Under the pieces are notes generated by a model. That model was given only the letters and a program-made list of their open reading frames with translations. It ran no database searches and was not told where the DNA came from. Made by a program: the position numbers and the translations under genes. A stretch of 64,000 nucleotides of DNA from Pseudomonas viridiflava (lineage in GTDB: Bacteria; Pseudomonadota; Gammaproteobacteria; Pseudomonadales; Pseudomonadaceae): NCBI RefSeq assembly GCF_900590755.1, contig NZ_UUOC01000035.1, forward strand, positions 1 to 64,000, in the 5' to 3' direction. Below are positions 52,815 through 59,726 of this stretch, in pieces (within the stretch, counting starts at the first letter, position 1; each line of letters starts with the position of its first letter).

Positions 52815-53126
52815 CCCGTATCGCCTCCCTGGCCTGCATGGTTGGCAAGACTAAATAAACGCGCCCAATTGCGCTGCTCAGATCAATTTCCGTGTGTATC
52901 AAGAGACCGCTTCGCAGCCTGGCAGCTCCTACAGGTGCGACACAGTTTTGTAGGAGCTGCCGAAGGCTGCGAAGCGATCTCCTGATATATGCAATTAAGC
53001 TATAAAAATATGGATATACGTTCTTTTGAGGAATAACTCTAAGCCTTTATAACTGTGCGCAACTGCTGGCTGAGCAACAGCCATTCAACACACGCACCAG
53101 TGCCCTACAAGGCTCAAGGAATTTTC
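52815..53126. other. Intergenic region between RAYT and msuD
   Basis: No gene is seen in these 312 bases. The left third holds a class A REP pair, the middle (52980-53050) is AT-rich, and TGG-N10-GC at 53067-53081 inside a GGCTG/CAGCC hairpin is a weak match to a sigma-54 promoter. It fits the presence of the SfnR activator gene downstream, but its -12 half deviates from consensus. Confidence 0.4.
52910..52972. repeat. REP pair, class A, reverse arrangement
   Basis: Two class A units in the outward arrangement, like the pair at 20469-20534. The left unit has a 3-base deletion (CAGCCTGGCAGC). It lies next to the RAYT gene, the position expected for the REPs that a RAYT recognises. Confidence 0.85.
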
Positions 53127-54263
53127 ATGGATGTTTTCTGGTTTCTTCCGACTCACGGCGACGGTCATTATCTGGGCACCACCAAAGGCGCGCGTCCGGT
53201 GACGTTGAATTACCTCAAGCAAGTGGCACAAGCCGCCGACGATCTTGGGTATTACGGTGTGCTGATCCCCACCGGCCGTTCCTGTGAAGACTCCTGGGTC
53301 ATCGCCTCGGCGCTGGTGCCGTTGACCGAGAAATTGAAGTATCTGGTGGCGATTCGTCCGGGAATCATTTCCCCCACGGTGTCGGCACGCATGGCGGCGA
53401 CGCTAGATCGACTGTCCGGCGGGCGGCTGCTGATCAATGTGGTCACGGGCGGTGATCCTGACGAAAACCGTGGCGACGGCAGCTTTCTGGATCACAGCGA
53501 GCGTTACGAAGTCACCGATGAATTCCTGCAGATCTGGCGTCGTGTGCTGCAAGGCGAAGCCGTGGATTTCGAAGGTAAGCACCTGCGGGTACAGAACGCC
53601 AAAGCCCTTTATCCGCCGATTCAGAAGCCCTACCCGCCCCTATATTTCGGCGGATCGTCGCAAGCAGCCCACGAGCTGGCGGCTGATCAGGTGGATGTCT
53701 ATCTGACCTGGGGCGAGCCACCGGCGGCGGTTGCCGAAAAGCTTGCCGACGTGCGCGAGCGTGCTGCCCGCAAAGGCCGCACAGTGAAGTTCGGTATTCG
53801 TCTGCACGTGATCGTGCGCGAAACCAGCGAAGAAGCATGGAAAGCCGCCGACACGCTGATCGAGCACATCAGTGATGAAACCATCGCCGCTGCCCAGAAG
53901 TCCTTCTCCCGCTTCGACTCCGAAGGCCAGCGCCGCATGGCCGCCCTGCACGACGGTCGCCGGGACAATCTGGAAATCGCCCCGAATCTCTGGGCCGGTG
54001 TCGGCCTGGTGCGTGGCGGCGCCGGGACCGCGCTGGTGGGCAACCCGCAGGAAGTCGCTACGCGGATCAAGGAATACGCCGACCTGGGCATCGAGAGCTT
54101 CATCTTTTCCGGCTACCCGCACCTGGAAGAAGCCTATCGCTTCGCCGAACTGGTGTTCCCGCTGCTGCCCGAGCCCTACCGCAGCCTGGCGGGCCGTGGC
54201 ATCACCAACCTGACCGGGCCATTCGGAGAAATGATCGCCAACGATTTGCCGCCGCAGAAATAG
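53127..54263 (+). CDS. msuD: FMNH2-dependent alkanesulfonate monooxygenase
   Basis: 378-residue bacterial-luciferase-fold enzyme, SsuD/MsuD family. Conserved stretches: [47 protein letters not shown] and [14 protein letters not shown]. It uses reduced flavin from a separate reductase to release sulfite from alkanesulfonates. The N-terminus MDVFWFLP and the C-terminus [13 protein letters not shown] fit MsuD (methanesulfonate) better than SsuD, and the next gene is sfnR, which accompanies msu genes in other pseudomonads. The msuE reductase and msuC are not here. The start at 53127 has AAGGA upstream. Confidence 0.88.
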   Translation: MDVFWFLPTHGDGHYLGTTKGARPVTLNYLKQVAQAADDLGYYGVLIPTGRSCEDSWVIASALVPLTEKLKYLVAIRPGIISPTVSARMAATLDRLSGGRLLINVVTGGDPDENRGDGSFLDHSERYEVTDEFLQIWRRVLQGEAVDFEGKHLRVQNAKALYPPIQKPYPPLYFGGSSQAAHELAADQVDVYLTWGEPPAAVAEKLADVRERAARKGRTVKFGIRLHVIVRETSEEAWKAADTLIEHISDETIAAAQKSFSRFDSEGQRRMAALHDGRRDNLEIAPNLWAGVGLVRGGAGTALVGNPQEVATRIKEYADLGIESFIFSGYPHLEEAYRFAELVFPLLPEPYRSLAGRGITNLTGPFGEMIANDLPPQK

Positions 54264-54280
54264 CCCTTGTCGTGGTGCCC

Positions 54281-54352
54281 TGTAGGAGCTGCCGCAGGCT
54301 GCGAAAGCAATGTGTCTGCGCCCCCGATTCGCAGCCTGCGGCAGCTCCTACA
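54281..54352. repeat. REP doublet, class A
   Basis: Inverted pair of the class A core (CCGCAGGC variant on both arms) between msuD and sfnR, two genes in the same direction. Confidence 0.9.
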
Positions 54353-54385
54353 GTGCCCAATGGCCTTTAATGAAAAGTGACCCCC

Positions 54386-55483
54386 ATGCAGCTACTGACC
54401 CTCCCCCCAAATCCCGCGCTGGCCACCTCGATTCGTGCCACCGCTCAGGTCTTCGAGGATCCAAAGTCCAAGGCGCTGCTGGCGCACCTCAAGCAGGTCG
54501 CGCCCAGTGATGCCAGTGTGCTGATCATCGGTGAAACCGGAACCGGCAAAGAGTTGGTGGCGCGGCACATTCACAGCCTGAGCGAACGCCGCGATCAACC
54601 GTTCGTTGCTGTCAATTGCGGGGCGTTTTCAGAGTCTCTGGTGGAAGCCGAACTCTTCGGCCACGAAAAAGGCGCCTTTACCGGAGCCATCGGCGCCAAG
54701 GCCGGATGGTTTGAAGAAGCCAACGGCGGCACGCTGTTTCTGGACGAGATCGGCGATCTGCCGATGCCGATACAGGTGAAACTATTGCGAGTGCTTCAGG
54801 AGCGGGAAGTGGTCCGCCTGGGCTCGCGCAAAAGCGTTCCCATCAATGTCCGGGTGCTGGCCGCCACCAATGTGCAGCTGGAAAAAGCGATCAACGCCGG
54901 GCATTTTCGCGAAGACCTTTATTACCGGCTGGACGTGGTCAACCTGGAGCTGCAACCGTTGCGCGAACGTCCTGGCGACATTCTGCCCCTGGTCCGTCAC
55001 TTCATCGCCGCCTACAGTCAGCGCCTGGGTTACGGCTCGATCCGCATCACCGCCGAGGCTGAGCAGAAACTCAATCATTACAGTTGGCCGGGCAATATCC
55101 GCGAGCTGGAAAACGTCATTCACCACACGCTGTTGATCTGTCGCGACGGGCTGATTCAGCGCGACGACTTGCGTCTTTCAAATCTGCGTATTGACCGCGA
55201 CGAACCACATTCAAGCGACGAAAGCGCCGAAATCCTACTGCAACGAGCCTTTCAAAAGCTGTTCGAAGAACAGGCCGGGGCGCTGCACGAGAAGGTCGAA
55301 GATGCCTTGCTGCGTGCGGCGTATCGTTTCAGCCATTGCAACCAAGTGCACACCGCCGCCCTGTTGGGCCTGACCCGCAACGTGACTCGCACGCACCTGA
55401 TCAGGATCGGCGAACTGGCGGTGAACAAGCGGCGCGCCGGGGAAAATCTGCAAGGCGACCGGGTCATGAAAGTCTCGGTCTGA
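54386..55483 (+). CDS. sfnR: Sigma-54-dependent activator SfnR
   Basis: 365 residues: no N-terminal receiver, an AAA+ domain (Walker A GETGTGKE at 49-56, GAFTGA loop at 96-101, Walker B TLFLDEIGDL) and a C-terminal Fis-type helix-turn-helix. SfnR activates dimethyl sulfone and methanesulfonate genes with sigma-54 in P. putida and P. aeruginosa, and is about this length. I chose ATG 54386; a GTG at 54377 is in frame but has no better ribosome site. It ends 2 bases from the convergent monooxygenase gene. Confidence 0.9.
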   Translation: MQLLTLPPNPALATSIRATAQVFEDPKSKALLAHLKQVAPSDASVLIIGETGTGKELVARHIHSLSERRDQPFVAVNCGAFSESLVEAELFGHEKGAFTGAIGAKAGWFEEANGGTLFLDEIGDLPMPIQVKLLRVLQEREVVRLGSRKSVPINVRVLAATNVQLEKAINAGHFREDLYYRLDVVNLELQPLRERPGDILPLVRHFIAAYSQRLGYGSIRITAEAEQKLNHYSWPGNIRELENVIHHTLLICRDGLIQRDDLRLSNLRIDRDEPHSSDESAEILLQRAFQKLFEEQAGALHEKVEDALLRAAYRFSHCNQVHTAALLGLTRNVTRTHLIRIGELAVNKRRAGENLQGDRVMKVSV

Positions 55484-55485
55484 GA

Positions 55486-55824
55486 TCAAGCCACTCTGGG
55501 GGCGATGCTTCCGGCGACCTGAAAGGCACGAAAGGTCCCGGCCCTGACACCATGTTTCAAGAGCATCGCCATGAACCCCTGCTGACCAGGCTCGGCATTG
55601 AGCAACGCCTGTTCGCTGGCCTGCCGTGACTGCCAGAGAATCTGCTCAAGCACCCGAGCGCCGTCATCGCTGGCTTGAACGCTGGCACTGATGAAACCGG
55701 GATAGGTGCAGGTATGGCGCTCGATCTGCTCGATCAGCGCGGCCACCAGTTGAGTGTGCTGATCAGGATTGACGACAAATTCTACAAGCTGATTGAAAGC
55801 AGGAAGCTGCTCTGCTGACTCCAT
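55486..55824 (-). CDS. Antibiotic-biosynthesis-monooxygenase-like protein, SoxR target
   Basis: 112-residue single-domain protein of the ABM ferredoxin-like fold, cytoplasmic. FVVNPDQHTQLVAALIEQIE and HTCTYPGFISASVQASDDG are typical. In P. aeruginosa a monooxygenase gene of this kind (PA2274) adjoins soxR and is one of its few targets. GGAGGTCAGTC precedes the ATG. Its promoter carries a SoxR box, so it is probably induced by redox-cycling compounds such as phenazines. The reaction is not known; quinone or phenazine modification is possible. Confidence 0.85.
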   Translation of the reverse strand: MESAEQLPAFNQLVEFVVNPDQHTQLVAALIEQIERHTCTYPGFISASVQASDDGARVLEQILWQSRQASEQALLNAEPGQQGFMAMLLKHGVRAGTFRAFQVAGSIAPRVA

Positions 55825-55875
55825 GACTGACCTCCATTGATTGTGAACTCGGGTGTTGCATTCCCGAAGGCTCGC

Positions 55876-55906
55876 AGGGTAAAACCTCTACTTAACTGGA
55901 GGTCAA
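55876..55906 (-). promoter_or_regulatory. SoxR box inside a 19-bp-spaced promoter
   Basis: CCTCTACTTAACTGGAGG (55885-55902) matches the SoxR-box consensus CCTCAAGTTAACTTGAGG at 15 of 18 positions. On the minus strand it lies exactly between TTGACC (55906-55901) and TACCCT (55881-55876) with a 19-base spacer, the hallmark of MerR-family promoters. It would drive the ABM monooxygenase gene. The box also covers the ribosome site region of soxR, so SoxR may autoregulate. Confidence 0.9.
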
Positions 55907-56377
55907 GTGATCGCTATGGCAAACAGCAAAAAACCAGCTGGCGCTTTACAGCAACTGAGCGTCGGCCAACTGGCGGCGCGCAGTGGTGTAACGGTCACAG
56001 CGCTGCACTTTTATGAAACCAAAGGCCTGATCAGCAGCCAGCGCAACGCCGGCAATCAGCGCCGCTACCCCAGGGAAATGCTGCGCAGGGTCGCACTGAT
56101 CAAAGTCGCCCAACGTCTTGGCATACCGCTGGCTAACATCCACGCGGCCTTGCAAACCTTGCCCGAGAACCGCACGCCCACAGCGGCGGACTGGAACAAG
56201 CTGTCAGCCAAGTGGAAAACCGATCTGGACGAACGAATCGCCCGCCTGACCGAACTGCGCGACCAGCTCACCGGCTGCATTGGTTGCGGATGCCTGTCGA
56301 TGCAAGCCTGTCCGCTGCGCAATTGGGGGGATCAGTTGAGTGAGCAGGGTTCGGGAGCGGTTCTGCTGGATCAGTGA
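55907..56377 (+). CDS. soxR: Redox-sensing regulator SoxR
   Basis: 156 residues, MerR family. The N-terminal helix-turn-helix (about 17-60) and a dimerisation helix are followed by the 2Fe-2S motif [12 protein letters not shown] with Cys124, 127, 129 and 135. It activates target promoters when its cluster is oxidised. GTG at 55907 follows GGAGG by 4 bases; ATG at 55916 is the alternative and leaves 153 residues, nearer the E. coli length (154). No soxS follows, as is normal in pseudomonads, where SoxR acts directly on few genes. Confidence 0.95.
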   Translation: MIAMANSKKPAGALQQLSVGQLAARSGVTVTALHFYETKGLISSQRNAGNQRRYPREMLRRVALIKVAQRLGIPLANIHAALQTLPENRTPTAADWNKLSAKWKTDLDERIARLTELRDQLTGCIGCGCLSMQACPLRNWGDQLSEQGSGAVLLDQ

Positions 56378-56400
56378 TTATTTGGGACATATCGAGATCC

Positions 56401-56487
56401 TGTAGGAGTGAGCGATAGCGATAGCGTTAGATCGGTTGAGAAATCATCGTCCGACCTGACGCCATCGCGAGCAAGCTCACTCCTACA
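56401..56487. repeat. REP-like inverted pair, class E, partly decayed
   Basis: The right arm is an intact class E unit (CGCGAGCAAGCTCACTCC) while the left arm is altered after TGTAGGAGTGAGC. The right end supplies the TAG stop codon of the convergent FAD oxidoreductase gene (56483-56485). Confidence 0.8.
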
Positions 56488-57901
56488 GATTCGCCAACCT
56501 CTCCGCCAACGCCTTGGCCTGCAAAGCCACATCAGTAACAGCGGTACTCTCCCACCACATCCCCCGCAACGGAGGCCCCATGGCAAACAGCCGGTCTGAA
56601 ACCTGCCCCTGCGCATCCAGCACCGCGCCGCCATGATCCGCCGCAATCCCCAGCGCCAGCGGTCCTGGCTGAATCAGGCCTCGTTCCAGCAGCTGTTTGG
56701 GCAGCGGCCGATCAACCCGCCGCCAGTCGTATTCGATACCCGTGGAGTTGATCAGCGCATCACCCGTTACCGTCGTCGACTCGCGTTCACCACGGGGGCG
56801 GATGCGGATTTGTAGCCGCCCCGACGGCAAGCTTTCAAAGCCCTGCAATGAACCCGCGTGAATCGACACCCGACCCGCTTCGATCAACCGAGCCAGCAGC
56901 GCGGCGCTCAGGGGCGGCGAGCGATGGTGGTGGCTTTCCCACCAGGGCCGAACGTGGCGCACGAACTGGCGACGCTGCGCATCCGAAGCCTGATTCCACA
57001 AGCGACCGATATTGACCCGCACGGTGTCCAGTGGCGCTTGCCAGTCAATGCCGCCCTCAATCGCCAACTGACATTGCTCGCGTACTTTGCGCAGCAGTTG
57101 CCGGGTGCTGCGGATGCTGTGGTCTTCGCCGAGGAAGTCCGGCCAGGCGGGCGGCTGACGACGAACGTGGGGCAGCAGGCCATGCCGGGAAAATATCTGC
57201 ACCGGACCGCGATGCCCTGACTGTTGCAGCGAGACCACGGCATCGACCATGGTCAAACCGGAACCGATGATCAACACCCGCGCCTGAGGGTCCAGCTTGC
57301 TCATCGCTGCCACGTCCCAAGGGTCAACCGCTGATGCGTTCAAGCCGCTGGACTGGCGCTGTGGAGTGCGGGACGCGGCGTACATGCCTGTGGCCAGCAC
57401 GGCGAAACGGCCTCGCAGAATCTGCCCGTCGGCAAGTCTGATTTCCACACCCGGCTCATTGACCTGAAGGTCCACCACCTCGCCCTGCACATGCTCCGCG
57501 CTGGAGCCTTGCGCGGCGCCCACCGCACGCGCTTCGGCCAGGCGCTGCTGCACATACAAACCAAAGAAGCCACGGGGCGGGAACAGCTCGGCGACCGGCA
57601 CGTCCTGCTCGTGGGCTTCGGGCCAGCCACCGGCGGCGATGAAATCGGTCAGCCATTGGGTCAGGTCATCGGCGTTGTCCGGATCAACACTCATGCGTGC
57701 AGCGTTGCCGTTAAGGGTATGCCCCAACTCCGTCGCGCTGTACGCCTCACCCCGGCCCAACTCGCTGCGTGGCTCGACGATCAGGATGCGCCGCTGGCCG
57801 GGCAGACGTAGCAGTTGTACGGCCAGCATGCTGCCACTGAGGCCACCGCCGATGATCAGGATGTCGGCTTTTTTGGGGGTTGGGTCAGGTGTGGGATTCA
57901 T
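56483..57901 (-). CDS. FAD/NAD(P)-binding oxidoreductase
   Basis: 472 residues with an N-terminal Rossmann FAD site (ADILIIGGGLSGSMLAVQLL, residues 13-32) followed by RGEAYSATELGHTLN and a middle GSGLTMVDAVVSLQQSG, the second dinucleotide site. The arrangement fits the FAD_NAD_binding_9 / YdhS-like family. The substrate is unknown. Its stop codon lies within the REP element at 56401-56487, so the original C-terminus may have been slightly different. Single gene, same strand as the XRE-cupin regulator gene downstream in coordinate. Confidence 0.85.
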   Translation of the reverse strand: MNPTPDPTPKKADILIIGGGLSGSMLAVQLLRLPGQRRILIVEPRSELGRGEAYSATELGHTLNGNAARMSVDPDNADDLTQWLTDFIAAGGWPEAHEQDVPVAELFPPRGFFGLYVQQRLAEARAVGAAQGSSAEHVQGEVVDLQVNEPGVEIRLADGQILRGRFAVLATGMYAASRTPQRQSSGLNASAVDPWDVAAMSKLDPQARVLIIGSGLTMVDAVVSLQQSGHRGPVQIFSRHGLLPHVRRQPPAWPDFLGEDHSIRSTRQLLRKVREQCQLAIEGGIDWQAPLDTVRVNIGRLWNQASDAQRRQFVRHVRPWWESHHHRSPPLSAALLARLIEAGRVSIHAGSLQGFESLPSGRLQIRIRPRGERESTTVTGDALINSTGIEYDWRRVDRPLPKQLLERGLIQPGPLALGIAADHGGAVLDAQGQVSDRLFAMGPPLRGMWWESTAVTDVALQAKALAERLANL

Positions 57902-57940
57902 GATCGAAGATTGCTCTTTTTATCAGAGTCGGGGGCTTTT

Positions 57941-57968
57941 TCTGTAGGTGCTCGTGCGCGCCTACAGA
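57941..57968. terminator. Hairpin between FAD oxidoreductase and XRE-cupin genes
   Basis: TCTGTAGG (57941-57948) pairs exactly with CCTACAGA (57961-57968) around a 12-base loop. On the minus strand AAAAAGCCCCC follows, not a T-run, so an intrinsic terminator for the XRE-cupin gene is only possible, not clear. Confidence 0.35.
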
Positions 57969-57996
57969 TCCTGCGTTTTTTCAGATAAGTCCAGCG

Positions 57997-58560
57997 TCAC
58001 AAGACCACATTCCGCACAAACCTCACACTCTCTTCGCCCTGGTTCTCATAGCTGTGAGCCTGGTTACTGGCGAACATGAAAAAACCACCCGGGGCGACAT
58101 GGTGGATTTGCTCGGGCAAATTCACCGTCAGATGCCCCTCGACCACATACACTTGCTCGCTCCAGCCATCAGGATCGGCCTCGGAAACGTAGGATTCCCC
58201 AGGCTCCAGGCTGAATTCCCACAACTCCACTTCACGGCGGGCGGTGGCCTTGGCCAGTAAGACGGCGCGGCTGCCAGGGATCGAGCCTGCCCAGGCCACT
58301 TCATTGATGCGGCTGGAATCGCGATGATCAGGCGCCTGGATCAAGTCACTGAACGCCACCTCCAACGCTTCGGCGACCCGATCAAGGGTGGCAAGACTGA
58401 CGTTCTTTTCCCCCGCCTCGATAGCCACCAGCATTCGTCGACTGACCCCGGACTTTTCCGCCAACGCGGTCTGGCTCATGTCCAGGGCATTACGCAAGCG
58501 ACGCACGTTCTGGCTGACGTGCTGCAATACCGGCGCACGCTGCAAATTGTCATTGCTCAA
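57997..58560 (-). CDS. XRE family regulator with cupin domain
   Basis: 187 residues: an XRE/Cro helix-turn-helix (about 14-70, with MSQTALAEKSGVSRRMLVAIEAGEKN) and a C-terminal cupin (about 110-185, with HHVAPGGFFMFASNQAHSYEN). In this family the cupin binds a small ligand and the N-terminus represses nearby transport or catabolic genes. The divergent DMT transporter is the natural target, with a 12-base palindrome in the 90-base space. Confidence 0.92.
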   Translation of the reverse strand: MSNDNLQRAPVLQHVSQNVRRLRNALDMSQTALAEKSGVSRRMLVAIEAGEKNVSLATLDRVAEALEVAFSDLIQAPDHRDSSRINEVAWAGSIPGSRAVLLAKATARREVELWEFSLEPGESYVSEADPDGWSEQVYVVEGHLTVNLPEQIHHVAPGGFFMFASNQAHSYENQGEESVRFVRNVVL

Positions 58561-58585
58561 TATTTATCTCTCTCAAAACAATTGC

Positions 58586-58597
58586 GCAGTATACTGC
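58586..58597. promoter_or_regulatory. 12-base palindrome in the XRE-cupin / DMT divergon
   Basis: GCAGTATACTGC is a perfect palindrome and contains TATACT, a good -10 hexamer on both strands. A second palindrome, GTGTACAC, lies at 58613-58620. Binding here by the XRE-cupin protein would block transcription both ways. Confidence 0.5.
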
Positions 58598-58650
58598 CCA
58601 GCTTTCGACAGCGTGTACACGTATCACGCACGTTCAAGCCGGTGAGAAGC

Positions 58651-59586
58651 ATGAAGTCTACCTCTATAACGCCCCGCATCAGTAAAGCCGAAGCGGTGCT
58701 GATTTTTATCACCATCCTGTGGGGCGGTACTTTCCTGATCGTGCAGCATGCGATGACCGTCAGCGGACCGATGTTTTTCGTTGGCCTGCGCTTTGCCGCC
58801 GCAGCGATCATCGTCGGCCTGTGTTCAATGAATGTGCTGCGCGGGTTTACCTTGCTGGAGTTCAAGGCCGGGGTGGCCATCGGTGCGGCGATCATGCTCG
58901 GCTATGGTTTGCAGACCATCGGCCTGCAGACCATCCCCAGCAGTCAATCGGCGTTCATCACCGCGCTCTATGTGCCCTTCGTCCCGCTGTTGCAATGGCT
59001 GGTGCTGGGCCGTCGGCCGGGGCTGATGCCAAGCCTGGGTATCGGCCTGGCATTCGCCGGGCTGATGCTGCTGGCCGGTCCCGAAGGCGCCGCCCTGCAG
59101 TTCAGCCCCGGAGAAATTGCCACTGTGATCAGCGCCGTGGCGATCGCCGCCGAAATCATTCTGATCGGCGCGTCGGCGGGTAAGGTCGATGTGCGCCGGG
59201 TGACGGTGATTCAACTGGCAACCGCTTCGCTGTTGTCATTTCTGATGATCGTGCCCACCGGGGAAAAACTACCGGACTTCTCCTGGCTGCTGGTGATCAC
59301 TGCCATTGGCCTTGGCGCAATGAGCGCAGTGATTCAGGTGGCCATGAACTGGGCACAGAAAACCGTTTCACCGACCCGCGCCACGGTGATCTACGCCGGT
59401 GAGCCGGTCTGGGCGGGAATTGCCGGACGTCTTGCAGGAGAGCGCCTGCCGGGGATCGCGCTGCTCGGTGCGGCGTTGATCGTGGCCGGGGTGATTGTCA
59501 GCGAAATGAAGGGCCGTCGAAAACTCGCGGATGAGGCCGCAGAACCCGTTGAGGAAAACCGGCAAACGTTTAAAGAAGCAGACTGA
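58651..59586 (+). CDS. DMT/EamA family transporter
   Basis: 311 residues with ten predicted membrane helices in two EamA repeats (about 18-140 and 160-285). Typical segments are ILWGGTFLIVQHAM at the start and ATVIYAGEPVWAGIAGRLAGE in the second repeat. Members export or import amino acids and metabolites. ATG 58651 has GGTGAG upstream; the frame open from 58324 overlaps the regulator gene and is spurious. It is probably controlled by the divergent XRE-cupin protein. Confidence 0.9.
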   Translation: MKSTSITPRISKAEAVLIFITILWGGTFLIVQHAMTVSGPMFFVGLRFAAAAIIVGLCSMNVLRGFTLLEFKAGVAIGAAIMLGYGLQTIGLQTIPSSQSAFITALYVPFVPLLQWLVLGRRPGLMPSLGIGLAFAGLMLLAGPEGAALQFSPGEIATVISAVAIAAEIILIGASAGKVDVRRVTVIQLATASLLSFLMIVPTGEKLPDFSWLLVITAIGLGAMSAVIQVAMNWAQKTVSPTRATVIYAGEPVWAGIAGRLAGERLPGIALLGAALIVAGVIVSEMKGRRKLADEAAEPVEENRQTFKEAD

Positions 59587-59630
59587 CGACAACCTGAAAC
59601 GGCGCTTAACTACAGCGAACCAACCTTCTT

Positions 59631-59647
59631 CCTACAAGGTCTGTAGG
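59631..59647 (+). terminator. Short hairpin after the DMT gene
   Basis: CCTACA-AGGTC-TGTAGG forms a 6-base stem 44 bases after the DMT stop codon. It lacks a T-run. It resembles an isolated remnant of a REP end (TGTAGG), so it may not be a functional terminator. Confidence 0.3.
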
Positions 59648-59726
59648 ATTCTGCGACACCTTGGCGGTTGGTGATCAACAGCCCGGCACGTATGATCCTT
59701 GACATTTCCCTGCAGATTAGAAGCCT

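Noticed and set aside
2228..56487. Repeated palindromes considered as a CRISPR array
   Set aside because: They are dispersed single pairs between genes with no regular spacers and no cas genes, which fits REP elements.
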